Part shown: positions 51,649-61,825 of the stretch, piece by piece | Numbering within the stretch: the first letter of the stretch is position 1 | Layout: each line of letters opens with the position of its first letter | Assembly (NCBI GenBank): GCA_009103225.1 | Contig: RHPI01002069.1 | Coordinates: forward strand, 2,148,383-2,212,382 | Source of the DNA: Chlorokybus atmophyticus | Lineage: Eukaryota > Streptophyta > Chlorokybophyceae > Chlorokybales > Chlorokybaceae | Direction: 5' to 3' | DNA length: 64,000 nt | The notes under the pieces: model-generated | The model's input: the letters and a program-made list of their open reading frames with translations, nothing else | What the model was told of the DNA's origin: nothing | Databases searched by the model: none | Made by a program: the position numbers and the translations under genes

Positions 51649-52145
51649 AATGTTACACGGTGACAGATCAAGGACTGAGGGGCTGACGGGTGCTTGAGCT
51701 TGTCTGAGCCTGCCTGCCGCTGCCTGAAATGTTATTTTTTGGCTGTTGGGTTTGCCGTTGGCTTATGTGGGACTAACGCAGACGGCCGCGGGCAAAAAGT
51801 TGTTGTCAGTGGCACTGACCGGCCGAGAGTCGTCAACCAGCTACCCTTTGGTCAATGTACACAGACGGCCGTTAGCCGGTAGTTACGGACAGCTGACAGC
51901 AATAGCCGGCAGTTTCCTTGCTGTTACACTGCTGTTAATATATGACCCTTACCGTTTCACGAAACTTAGCAATTCTTGCCGTAAGCCAACACTAACATGC
52001 CATGCAGCTTGTACAAACCTTGGACTGATTGTTTGGTCTTGCAGCTATACGCCCACAATATAAACAAAGTACTGGCATTGGTGAGAGTATGTCCACTTGC
52101 AACTGAGCAGCCGACTTGCGCATAAAATTATCAACAACATTGAAT
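51649..52145. other. Intergenic/3' flank
   Basis: Between the LTR fragment and the 3' end of the minus-strand gene. Contains several CGGCCG words; no gene seen. Confidence 0.4.
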
Positions 52146-55100
52146 CTAGCTGTTGCACTCATGCGCAGCTTGTCGCCCTGTGGTGCCTGCCTCAAACTCC
52201 TCCTCAACCCCCTCCTCATGTTCCTCCTCTGACAAGTCTTCTGCTTCAACATCGGAGTCATCTTCATCTGCTGCCTCGCTCGCTGACAATACAGCGGCTA
52301 TTTCGTCCTTCAGCTTGAATGTCAGCACCTCGCCGTGCACGCGCATGCGCTTAATGGTCGCTTTGAGAGTGACCACCTGCATTTGGTATTGCTATAAGTG
52401 TGACGGTGCTCGTGCCTTGTCACCTGTGAGTTGGTCCAATCCACAACCCTCTCACCAAGACACGGTATTCACACCGGAACCTTGCCCCCTCTGCCAAGCA
52501 CACACGCGCGCCCCGCCACTCGCGTACGCACGCACATGCGCTCGAAGCTACACACCGACTCGTGTAGCGCCTTGGATCGTCACACAAGCAAGCACACACC
52601 AGTGGACACACGCTAGCAACCTATGCTAACCACCACCAAGCTTGCACACCAGAAACTAGGGAGCTAAAGGTTCTATTGCAAGTTGTAGAATGTCACTTTT
52701 ATACCTACCAGTCTGCACATGCTACTGTCTAGACGATTCTAGCGCTAGACGGAACTAGAAGCTAAGATATTCTTGCAGAATCTTGTAGTACACTTCTAGA
52801 CCTTTCCAACGCACCAAAGATCTCCTAATTTGCTGCTCATATGGTCAAGTTATACTACTTGGCGCCAGGCCCTTCCAGAAATCTGGTCGAGCCCTTCTCG
52901 ACTGGCCCTCCGTTTTCTGGCACCTTCCGGACTGGTCTTGGGGCCCCGGTCGATATCCGCGGCAGACTCATAACTCGCCGATATCCGCCACAAGTCATTA
53001 AAAACATGTACCTTACAAATAAGGCCTAAAACGGCCATGAAAATCACAGAATTTGGCCTTGACTGTTACACTCCTCCCCCCCCAGGTGAGCTTCGTCCTC
53101 GAAGCTCGCGAGGTTGTCGTCGAGCAAGATAGGCACGCACAACGTCTTGAGCATTAGTCAAGTGTGCCTCTGGCTCCCAGGATGCTTCATGCAACGGATA
53201 GCCCTTCCATTTCACTAAGAACTTGCGTACGCCATGCACAAACTTCTCACCAAGGATGTCTTCTACCTCCCACTCGGGTTCACCGTCCGTGCCAACTTCG
53301 GGGGGTGGCCTTTCTGGCGGTTGTCCTCGATATGCTTTCAGAAGGGAGACGTGAAAAACGGGGTGCACACGCATGGTGTCGGGTAGCTCCAACTTGTACG
53401 CCACGTCCGAGATAACTTTGCTGACCTTAAATGGTCCCAACCAGCGTTCATTCAGCTTGCGAACTCCCGTACGCACCTGGACGTGCTTCGCGGAGAGTAA
53501 CACAATGTCGCCTTCCTGAAACGTGAGGTGTCGGCGATGCGCGTCCGCGTACTGCTTCTGCCGATTTTGTGCCACCAATAACGCATCCCTAGCTGCCTTG
53601 TTAATGTCCGCGCACTTTGTAAGGAAGTCATTAGCTGCCTCCACACGCACGTCATGTCGTCGCGGTGTCCATGCCGTCAACGGTGTCAATGGATGTTGCC
53701 CGTAGTTCATAAGGAAGGGAGTGACACCTGTGCTTGCATTGTGGTGGTTGTTGATCGCAAACTCAACCAACTCAAGCAGCTCCTCCCAATTGTCTTGTCG
53801 CGCGTTAACGTAGCAACGCAGCATGTCCTCGATCACACGGTTGGCCCGCTCCGTTTGCCCATCAGTTTGCGGGTGGAATGCCGTGCTAAACTTCAGTGTG
53901 GTACCCAGTGCACTATGCAGCGCCTCCCAAAACTTACTTGTAAAGCGCGGGTCGCGATCACTCACAATGCTTCGTGGTAATCCATGAGAACGAAATACAT
54001 GCTTCACGAACAAGCGTGCTGCCTCCGGTGCCGTGCAAGACTCACTACACGGTGCCAAGCGTACCATTTTGCTGGTTTTATCGACGAACACAAGTATAGC
54101 GTCGTACCCTTCTTTTGTCTTTGGTAGCCCCGTGATAAAGTCCATGGTAACTTGCTCCCACTTGGACAATGGCACAGGGAGAGGTTGCAGCAACCCACCT
54201 GGCTTTTGGTTGCTTGCCTTCACCCTTTGGCATGCGTCGCACAACGCCACGTAGTCGCGCACATCGCGATGCATCTCTCGCCAGTAAAAACGCTGTTTTA
54301 AGCTTGCCAAAGTCCTTTCCAACCCTTGGTGACCAGCAATGGGCACGTCATGAGCTTCCTTCAGCAACTTCACACGGATATGCGCGACGTTGGGGATGTA
54401 CAAGCGCCCATGGTGCCACAGCAGCCCGTCGCGCATTGACCAGTGCCCACTTGTGTCCGTAGCTGTATTTTCCAGCTCTTGCAACACTTTCATACCCTCC
54501 GTGTCTTCACGAAGCACTTGCCGAATCTGGTCGGTCCACTCGGGCTGCACTTGAGCGAGTGCCTCAATTGCATTAAGCCGGCTCAGCGCGTCAGCAACAC
54601 CATTTGACGTACCGGGCTTGTACTTGATATCGAAGTCAAAAAGTTGAAAGAACTCAAGCCATCGAGCTTGTCTGCGACTCAGATGAGGTTGTGTTTGTAA
54701 GTACCTCAGTGGAGAGTGATCCGTCTCAAGCACGAACTTTTTGCCTTCCAGAAAACAACGCCATTGTCGTAGCGCCATGACTTGCGCTAAAAGTTCCTTC
54801 TCGTGCACGGGGTAATTCAGCTCCGCACCACTCATCTTCTTGCTGAAGAATGCTACTGGTTGAAGGCCGTTGCCATGGTCTTGCTGCAAAACAGCTCCTA
54901 CGGCTGTGTCGGACGCGTCGCAAGCCAAAATAAATGTCTTTTCCATGTTGGGGTGAGCCAGGACTGGTGCCTCCGTCAGCGCCTTCTTCAACGCAGCAAA
55001 TGCATGTTCCTCTGTTGCTGACCAGCTCCAATGCTTTCCCTTCTTGAGTAGGGTAGTCAAGGGAGCAGCTATGCGCGAAAACCCCATGATAAACTTGCGA

Positions 55101-58100
55101 TAATACCCCGCAAGGCCTAAAAAGGACATCACCTCCTTTACGTTGGTCGGGGCAGCCCACTCGCGCACCACCTGCACTTTGTTGGGGTCCGGCTTGATGC
55201 CTTCATGCGACACGATGTGGCCTAGGTACTCCACCTCTCGAAGCAAGAATTTGCACTTTTGTAGCTGGGCGTACAACTTGTGTTCGCGCAAACGCTGCAA
55301 CACGCGCCGTAGAAGTGCCACGTGCTCCTCCTTTGTTGTCGCGTACACCAAAATGTCGTCGAGGTACACGAGGACTCCCTTACCAATCAAGTCAGCAAAA
55401 ACGCTGTTCATAAGCGTTTGAAATGTTGCCGGTGCGTTCGTAAGTCCGAAGGACATGACCAACCACTCGTAGTGCCCATAACGTGTGTTAAAAGCTGTTT
55501 TCTCCACATCCTCGGGCGCGATGCGAATTTGGTGATAACCTCCAGCAAGATCAAGTGTTGTGAAGTACTGCGCACCTTGCAATTGCTCCAGCAACTCGTC
55601 GATACGTGGGAGTGGAAAGCAATTCCTCTTCGTGATGTTGTTGAGAGCTCGGTAGTCGACGCACATGCGCAAGCTCCCGTTCTTCTTTCGTACAAACAAA
55701 ATAGGTGCACCATAGGGGGACTTACTAGGCCTGATGTAGCCTCTTTTCAGCAAGTCCGCCACCTGCCTCTCGGCCTCTTCCAGTTCCAAAGGTGACAACT
55801 TGTATACGGGTCGATACGGTGGCTTGTGCACGCCCTCAATCAGCTCCACACGGTGGTCTACGCTCCGTGGAGGTGGTAGACCAGATGGAAGTCCGTCCAC
55901 CATGATATCTTGGTATTCTTTAACAAGTTTACACACCTCGGGGTCCATAGTAGCCGTCTGAACATCGTCACTCAGCTCCGGTGCTGACTTTGCAGTGTTT
56001 TCGCGCACCACGCACAACCATGCAGCCTTTGCCTTCCGTGGAGACAATAACTTCCTCAATTGCACATAAGAGATCTGGGCAATTGTCGTACCACCTAATT
56101 GTGCGTGCCGCGCCTCGATGACGTCCGATGCAGCTTGAATGGACTCTCCACCGTTTCGCTCGATGGTGAGCACGCGCTTCCTCCAATTGATGGCTGGATT
56201 ATGTTGCCATAGCCACGGTAGTCCCAAAATCCCATCAAACCCGTTCCGTAGGGTGATGCAGCAAAATCGCATGCTCTCCTTCATCTTCCCAATGCGAACG
56301 CACAACTCTTTGGTCATAAACGCAGCGCCATCACCTCCAGAGGGTGGCTCTCCATCAGCGAGCTTCACTTCACCTCCTCGTAATGACGAAAGCCAACCGT
56401 AACGCCGCGCAATATCAATACTCATAAAGTTGCTGTTGGCACCGCTATCAATCATGAGCTTACACTCTCTCCATCGTCCTTGGTCATCGCAAATGTGTGC
56501 TCGAAGCCCGAAGTACTTTGTTGTCTCCTCGTTTGCATAACTCACCACCATTGGCGCGTTCAAAGCCATCTCTTCTTGCTTCTTTAATGGAAATGTCACA
56601 GCATCCGTCCGTGCATGAGGCTCCTTCCTATCCCCAGCAGTAGCCTCCTCACCTACTGGGGGAAGTCGTTTTCCTGCTCCACGCCATTTTGCTCCATGGT
56701 GTTGACGCGACGATCACGGCGAGGGTTGCCATCCGGTGTTGGCCTTTGCGTGCTTCGTTTGGGGCATCCGTACGCCAAATGCTCCGTCGACCCACACGCA
56801 TAACACTTGCGCACACCTTTACCTCTTTCACCACGTCCGCCGTGCTTCGCCTCACTTCCATGCGTGTGTATGGCACCCACCTCCATTGGTGCAGGCCCAG
56901 AGTCAGCTCCACCTCCATTGGCAAGTGCTGAACTTGGTTCTCCTCGTCTCCATGCATGTTGAAAGCCTCCCCGGGGCTGATCACCATGCCTTTGCCTCCA
57001 GTCAGTGTTTCTTGTGGTGGACTTGAAGTACAACGCGTCGAGACGCTCCGCGATGCGTATAGCCTCCGCGAGTGTCTTCGGGTCCCGTAGCTCCACTTCT
57101 TTACGCCCCAAAGGTTTTAAACCACGTGTATACCTGTCCAACTGCTCCTCCTCGGTCATATTGGGTATGGACATCACCAATCGCTGAAACGCGGCCGTGT
57201 ACGCCATCACCGACCCCATTTGCACAAGGGCTGCAAGTTTGTCGCGTGCGGCCTTCACGCTCTCAACGGGAACAAATTGATGCCTGACCTCCAGTGCCAA
57301 CTCTTCCATGGTGGTCAATGGTAGCGCCAACCCGTTTGCAACACGCGTACATCGATGCCTCCACCACACAAGTGCTGCACCTTCAAGCAATGTCGCTGCA
57401 ACCTCCACGTGCAGATGCATGGGCACCTCCGTGAGCTTCAACCAAGACGATACTTGAAAAATCCATTCATCCATTGCATCTCCATCACGTTGACCCCTGA
57501 ATGGCTTGGGCTTTGGCACCTTCACATGCACGCGCGAGCTTGATGCCATGGGGATTTGTACATGCGCCATCGCATGCTCATACGCCTCGCGTTGTGCTTG
57601 TGCCGCCGCTTGAGTGTGATGAAGCTCTTCCCTCAGTGCCAAGATGGCAGCTTGAAGCTCTTCCATGCGAGCATCCTCCATCTCCACTAACACACTACAC
57701 TCCGCTTCCGAATGAAAAGTGTAAACGCCCAAACACTTCCTCTCTCACCTTCGTAAACCGTGCTCCGATACCAGTTGTGACGGTGCTCGTGCCTTGTCAC
57801 CTGTGAGTTGGTCCAATCCACAACCCTCTCACCAAGACACGGTATTCACACCGGAACCTTGCCCCCTCTGCCAAGCACACACGCGCGCCCCGCCACTCGC
57901 GTACGCACGCACATGCGCTCGAAGCTACACACCGACTCGTGTAGCGCCTTGGATCGTCACACAAGCAAGCACACACCAGTGGACACACGCTAGCAACCTA
58001 TGCTAACCACCACCAAGCTTGCACACCAGAAACTAGGGAGCTAAAGGTTCTATTGCAAGTTGTAGAATGTCACTTTTATACCTACCAGTCTGCACATGCT

Positions 58101-59480
58101 ACTGTCTAGACGATTCTAGCGCTAGACGGAACTAGAAGCTAAGATACTCTTGCAGAATCTTGTAGTACACTTCTAGACCTTTCCAACGCACCAAAGATCT
58201 CCTAATTTGCTGCTCATATGGTCAAGTTATACTACTTGGCGCCAGGCCCTTCCAGAAATCTGGTCGAGCCCTTCTCGACTGGCCCTCCGTTTTCTGGCAC
58301 CTTCCGGACTGGTCTTGGGGCCCCGGTCGATATCCGCGGCAGACTCATAACTCGCCGATATCCGCCACAAGTCATTAACAACATGTACCTTACAAATAAG
58401 GCCTAAAACGGCCATGAAAATCACAGAATTTGGCCTTGACTGTTACAATAAGAGTAGCGTGCTACCAGAGGACTAGCCCACCAACATACATATGCTTACC
58501 TTCCGCTTTGTTGCACTGCGCTAGGCAGACAGTCATCCTGCCGTGCTGCTCTTGGTTCACACTGACCAACATGGCAATATGCAAGCATACTGCTTAATTG
58601 CCGCTGGAAACATTACACTAGGTTATGGATTACCCGTTCGTGGTATTCTGCAGCTTCTCTTTTGCGACTTGTGAGCTCCCGCAAGTAGAAATAGGTTGTG
58701 CATTTGCGAGATTTGTCATGATGTTCATGTGCATGACACTGGAGGCTGTTCATGAGGGTGTGCTGTGGTATTGACAGTGTATGTCATGTGCAAGATACTA
58801 AAGGCCGTGCATGTGCAAGATAAAAGAAGCCTAGCATGTGGCATTGACAGTGCATCGGAACCCACCTGAGTTATGCCAGTCTTGTTTGGTCTCTTCAATC
58901 ATGATGCCGTGGTCGCAGCTGCTGGTGGGTCGGATAATCTTAGAGGCAGTATTGTGGTGTGCCTTTGCCCACTCGGAGGGGGAGCCCTGTAAGATATCGC
59001 CCAAGTCACTGTTGTCATTGGCAGTGCCCTTGGTAGGCATGGTGGGGTTGAACACCAAGGACACCCCACCGGCGCCTTGCCAGCCCTGTGCGAACATGGG
59101 CTTCCCGAACCTCGACCACAACGCCCACTACGCCTCTGACAGCGCCGTCAACGATCCACCAAACACCACATACCCTCGGCATCACCGCCCTATAAGGTAT
59201 GGCATAGCTTGGTGGAGCCATCAATGGTGTTTCCATGCGCAGGGACTGGCATTGCCAGCACTTGTCAATTATACAAACTGCCATTGCCACTGTGCAAAAG
59301 TACCATTTCAATAATACCCTTTGGCAAAGGCATCTTCGTATTGTTGAAAATGGTTCAATCAAGATATTTATGCAGGCTCACCCCACTCCGGACGTGCAAT
59401 AGCTCGATCGTACCATGGTAAGGGTACGACGGAGCCGTCACGCCAATGAATGGCGGCCAAGTTTCCCGCCTCTGGCATGC
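52146..59480 (-). CDS. Unrecognised minus-strand gene carrying the LTR retrotransposon in an intron
   Basis: Several exon-like segments follow GT-AG borders on the minus strand. A possible first exon near 59480-59380 reads HWRDGSVVPLPWYDRAIARP up to GTGAGC. An exon at about 59131-58867 reads WSRFGKPMFAQGWQGAGGVS, LVFNPTMPTKGTANDNSDLG and SCDHGIMIEETKQDWHNS, then donor GTGGGT. A short exon near 58575-58503 ends before GTAAGC (NQEQHGRMTVCLAQCNKAE in one frame). The last exon at about 52391-52146 reads VVTLKATIKRMRVHGEVLTF, then KLKDEIAAVLSASEAA and a very acidic tail (EDLSEEEHEEGVEEEFEAG). The retrotransposon lies in the last intron, a few bases before the acceptor. No domain is recognised. Exon phases were not all reconciled, so this could be a host gene or a second ORF of the neighbouring Plavaka transposon. 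Confidence 0.45.
52399..53070 (-). repeat. 3' LTR
   Basis: 672 bp, nearly identical to 57776-58447. Differences noticed: AGATATTCTTG versus AGATACTCTTG, and CATTAAAAACATG versus CATTAACAACATG. The first bases in element orientation (TGTAA) supply the pol stop codon. Confidence 0.97.
53066..56599 (-). CDS. pol: Chromovirus Pol polyprotein (protease, RT, RNase H, integrase, chromodomain)
   Basis: 1177 residues from 56599, where the first codon is GTG; the frame stays open further upstream into gag. Protease: LMIDSGANSNF, catalytic DSG at residues 51-53. Reverse transcriptase: SPYGAPILFVRKKNGSLRMC about 294-313 and VYLDDILVYA at 411-420. RNase H: ILACDASDTAVGAVL about 557-571 and LETDHSPLRYL about 624-634. 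Integrase: HHCC zinc ligands H750, H757, C787 and C790, and catalytic D820, D881 and E917 (35 residues between the last two). A LGPF motif follows at 1054. A C-terminal chromodomain, WEVEDILGEKFVHGVRKFLV then KWKGYPLHEASWEPE (about 1110-1145), defines the chromovirus clade and would bind histone marks. The final residues PGGGG are encoded by the polypurine tract, and the stop lies inside the 3' LTR. No internal stop was seen. Confidence 0.97.
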   Translation of the reverse strand: MTFPLKKQEEMALNAPMVVSYANEETTKYFGLRAHICDDQGRWRECKLMIDSGANSNFMSIDIARRYGWLSSLRGGEVKLADGEPPSGGDGAAFMTKELCVRIGKMKESMRFCCITLRNGFDGILGLPWLWQHNPAINWRKRVLTIERNGGESIQAASDVIEARHAQLGGTTIAQISYVQLRKLLSPRKAKAAWLCVVRENTAKSAPELSDDVQTATMDPEVCKLVKEYQDIMVDGLPSGLPPPRSVDHRVELIEGVHKPPYRPVYKLSPLELEEAERQVADLLKRGYIRPSKSPYGAPILFVRKKNGSLRMCVDYRALNNITKRNCFPLPRIDELLEQLQGAQYFTTLDLAGGYHQIRIAPEDVEKTAFNTRYGHYEWLVMSFGLTNAPATFQTLMNSVFADLIGKGVLVYLDDILVYATTKEEHVALLRRVLQRLREHKLYAQLQKCKFLLREVEYLGHIVSHEGIKPDPNKVQVVREWAAPTNVKEVMSFLGLAGYYRKFIMGFSRIAAPLTTLLKKGKHWSWSATEEHAFAALKKALTEAPVLAHPNMEKTFILACDASDTAVGAVLQQDHGNGLQPVAFFSKKMSGAELNYPVHEKELLAQVMALRQWRCFLEGKKFVLETDHSPLRYLQTQPHLSRRQARWLEFFQLFDFDIKYKPGTSNGVADALSRLNAIEALAQVQPEWTDQIRQVLREDTEGMKVLQELENTATDTSGHWSMRDGLLWHHGRLYIPNVAHIRVKLLKEAHDVPIAGHQGLERTLASLKQRFYWREMHRDVRDYVALCDACQRVKASNQKPGGLLQPLPVPLSKWEQVTMDFITGLPKTKEGYDAILVFVDKTSKMVRLAPCSESCTAPEAARLFVKHVFRSHGLPRSIVSDRDPRFTSKFWEALHSALGTTLKFSTAFHPQTDGQTERANRVIEDMLRCYVNARQDNWEELLELVEFAINNHHNASTGVTPFLMNYGQHPLTPLTAWTPRRHDVRVEAANDFLTKCADINKAARDALLVAQNRQKQYADAHRRHLTFQEGDIVLLSAKHVQVRTGVRKLNERWLGPFKVSKVISDVAYKLELPDTMRVHPVFHVSLLKAYRGQPPERPPPEVGTDGEPEWEVEDILGEKFVHGVRKFLVKWKGYPLHEASWEPEAHLTNAQDVVRAYLARRQPRELRGRSSPGGGGV
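53071..53083 (-). other. Polypurine tract
   Basis: GGGGGGGGAGGAG on the element strand, immediately before the 3' LTR start TGTAACAG. It primes plus-strand DNA synthesis and here also codes for the last pol residues. Confidence 0.9.
56653..57681 (-). CDS. gag: Chromovirus Gag with CCHC zinc knuckle
   Basis: About 342 residues from the ATG at 57681 (MEDARMEELQAAILALREEL); the open frame extends 17 codons further up without an ATG. The N-terminal part is a probable coiled coil, and the middle matches the retrotransposon gag fold (FRGQRDGDAMDEWIFQV, WRHRCTRV, LDRYTRGLKP). A CCHC knuckle CYACGSTEHLAYGC lies near the end. It stops at 56653 (NDFPQ). Pol is in the -1 frame relative to gag and is open across this stop, so Pol is probably made by -1 frameshifting. 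Confidence 0.93.
   Translation of the reverse strand: MEDARMEELQAAILALREELHHTQAAAQAQREAYEHAMAHVQIPMASSSRVHVKVPKPKPFRGQRDGDAMDEWIFQVSSWLKLTEVPMHLHVEVAATLLEGAALVWWRHRCTRVANGLALPLTTMEELALEVRHQFVPVESVKAARDKLAALVQMGSVMAYTAAFQRLVMSIPNMTEEEQLDRYTRGLKPLGRKEVELRDPKTLAEAIRIAERLDALYFKSTTRNTDWRQRHGDQPRGGFQHAWRRGEPSSALANGGGADSGPAPMEVGAIHTHGSEAKHGGRGERGKGVRKCYACGSTEHLAYGCPKRSTQRPTPDGNPRRDRRVNTMEQNGVEQENDFPQ
57761..57773 (-). other. Primer binding site, initiator tRNA-Met type
   Basis: Two bases after the 5' LTR the element strand reads TGGTATCGGAGCA. This differs at one position from TGGTATCAGAGC, the common PBS complementary to the 3' end of initiator tRNA-Met. Confidence 0.88.
57776..58447 (-). repeat. 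5' LTR
   Basis: 672 bp, TG...CA ended, followed by the target duplication ATAAG at 58448-58452. It contains the promoter and polyadenylation signals of the element by family analogy; individual signals are not assigned. Confidence 0.97.
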
Positions 59481-59482
59481 AA

Positions 59483-59518
59483 CGACAGCGGCGGCGGTGG
59501 CGGCGGCGGCGGCGGTGG
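59483..59518. repeat. GGC trinucleotide microsatellite
   Basis: GGCGGCGGTGGCGGCGGCGG-type run between the divergent minus-strand gene and the Plavaka-like ORF. Confidence 0.85.
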
Positions 59519-60101
59519 TGCGTGTTGTTGGAAATGACAATGCCGGTTATATTAGCGACAACTGTCGACGTCAGTGGTGAGCCATGAGAGTCCTTTGTCC
59601 ATATTGCCGCATGCGCTTCGCCACACGCAGCTCGATCTACATGCACATTGTTAGCAGCAAAGTGAGCAAGCACATCAAGCTGTATGTTGGCCAGCGTCCA
59701 TTACAGTACGATGCGGGTCATGTTGAACCAGGGAGTTCGATCCAGGATGCGCACATGCTTGATGCTAAGAGACCCCTCCAGGAGACACACGCACAGCAGC
59801 AACAGGAGGAAGAAGAAGTGAACGAGGGCTTTCAATGTATGCGTGTGCCTAACAAACCTGTGGCACGTCAACATAGAAGTAGAGGCGTCTCTTCGCACGC
59901 GTCGGAATCCAGGTGGTATGGCTCGGAGCATGCTCTTGCAATGGCATTCGTGCAGTGCAACGGCCAAGGCCTGTCGGCCTCCGACATGGGGCGGATCATC
60001 AAGTGCATCCGAAATGCACACTTCCTGACGGAACAGCTCCAGTGGAAGCTCTAGTGGGAGACCGGTGTATATGTGGCCAGCTACACACGGATTGACGTTC
60101 A

Positions 60102-60370
60102 AGGACCATGAATGGTCCGTGACGCAGGACCGGGATTTTCCCCTGCTAAGTGAAATTGACGGACCATGTATGGTCCGGCTCTCATGGACAGTCGGACCAT
60201 GCATGGTCCGAATTTCACGTGAATGGTACCATTGTCCCTTGGTACGGACCACTTAAGGTCCGGCCGATTACTGTTGCGTCAGGACCAGGTATGGTCCGGC
60301 CATCAGACCAGGGACAAAATCATTTAATCACAATATTGCAATCATAACTGGTCCGGCTAGCGGACCATGG
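60102..60370. repeat. Left array of GGACCATGNATGGTCC palindromes
   Basis: Exact copies at 60103-60118 (N=A), 60161-60176 (N=T) and 60194-60209 (N=C), plus degenerate ones such as GGACCAGGTATGGTCC near 60283. Each is a self-complementary 16-mer, so single-stranded DNA or RNA would form serial hairpins. Confidence 0.9.
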
Positions 60371-60534
60371 ACCGAATTTTATTATGGAACAATGTACATA
60401 TGAGTGCACATGCAGTAAAAGTTGAGACATTTTTGCCGGCGGCACCGGCCACGCCCAACCTGCGGCGCACGAGGCCGCGGCCAACTCCGCGGCGTTAGTG
60501 GAATGATTAGTCAAGAACACACGCATCATCGGCC

Positions 60535-60590
60535 GGATTCGAACCCAGTACCTTTAGCATATCAAAGACGACGCCCTAACCACTAAGCTA
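60535..60590 (-). other. tRNA-like sequence with A and B boxes
   Basis: On the minus strand TAGCTTAGTGG (60580-60590) and GGTTCGAATCC (60535-60545) match the polymerase III A and B boxes at tRNA-like spacing. Acceptor, anticodon and T stems do not pair well, so a functional tRNA is unlikely. It lies inside the nested TIR element. Confidence 0.5.
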
Positions 60591-61469
60591 CAAGTGCACG
60601 TACCGGTAGGGTCGCATGGCAACCTATATCATGTAGTGTATCGCATGCGCCGCTTGGCGACTGTGGGTCGGCGGCAGTAATTGCCGATGGACAGTCGGAG
60701 ATTGTCACTTTGATAGGCCCATAGGCTGAGCCCATGCAACTGTAGCATTCATAGGCTGTACCGGTTACATGGACGGTGGCAAACTACATACCGGTAGCCG
60801 CGAACTCGGCGGTTGTCAATACGCCAGTACAATTTGTAGACTTGTTAGGGGCTGTCATTGTGACAATGCTTAGTGATAGTAGCCAAATTGCGACTGTCAA
60901 TGCAGCCAGTGTACCTTATCGGGCTGTCGATGATTCTGTGGTCGCATGAGGCTTTTATAGGCCATTACTAAGGTTATACAAGTAAGGCTACAAGTCATGA
61001 CATCTGACATTGCTTGCGCTTTCGTTTCGTACACAAATCATCAAAACCAAACATACCATAAACTACGCCTAGCAATGCAACATGCGAACAGCATCAACAT
61101 ATGTATTCATGGTATGATGTTAACGGTTGTGCACATTATGATAATGTAATAACCAACGAACTATATATAATGTAATAAACACGCGCAACACATGGATGTA
61201 AATTTGATATAATCATTATTTTAGATTATGTAATTGTACAGTAATCATAACACTTTGTACAATCATATTCTTATACATTATTTGAGATGTATATAATTTT
61301 GCATATGAAAGGTCTAATGCACATGTGTACGCGCATCAGTATACTTACAACAATGTATGTACATGAAATAATAAATATGAAGTAATTGCACGGCTGCACA
61401 TTGCGGCCGCAATACGTCAACAATTTTTGCTTGTAAACCTTAAGCCTATTCTTACATGCACACACACAC

Positions 61470-61575
61470 GTATATTTATCAACATATATATACATATGCA
61501 TGTATACATATATGTATATGTGTATATATACACATATATTTATATATATACACATATCCATTTATACATATATAG
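61470..61575. repeat. TATATG/CATATA low-complexity tract
   Basis: Alternating ATAT/ACATAT microsatellite inside the nested TIR element. Frames across it are artefacts. Confidence 0.8.
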
Positions 61576-61825
61576 GCCACAAGTGGACAGCCGCAACTGG
61601 TCGGCGGCTGTCAAGTTAAAATGTACATGGACAGCCGGCTGTCAATATACATTGACAGCCGCCGACCATTTGCGACTGTCCACTTTATGGTAAGCGGCGA
61701 CAGCCGGTGCGGCCTGTCATTTATTACATGATGATACACACAATGTACCCATGTACTCGTACATGCAATAACGATACGTCATGGTACACGTGTAGCGCGC
61801 CCTGCAGGGCCGCCAACCAGCAACA

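Larger units (their letters stand above)
52399..58447 (-). mobile_element. Intact Ty3/gypsy chromovirus LTR retrotransposon (6049 bp)
   Basis: Two 672-bp LTRs bracket gag and pol on the minus strand. The flanks are ATAAG at 52394-52398 and at 58448-58452, a perfect 5-bp target-site duplication. The LTR ends are TG...CA (TGTAACAG...CGTCACA in element orientation). PBS, polypurine tract, open gag and open pol with an intact D,D(35)E integrase are all present. Only two LTR differences were noticed by eye, so insertion was recent. The element may be active. Confidence 0.97.

Noticed and set aside
58838-59220. Plus-strand reading of 58838-59220 (CQPCANMGFPNLDHNAHYAS) as an exon
   Set aside because: The opposite strand over the same bases has good splice borders and a longer protein-like frame; the plus-strand frame is probably its shadow, although this is not certain.
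60535-60590. Functional tRNA gene
   Set aside because: A and B boxes match but the acceptor, anticodon and T stems do not pair.
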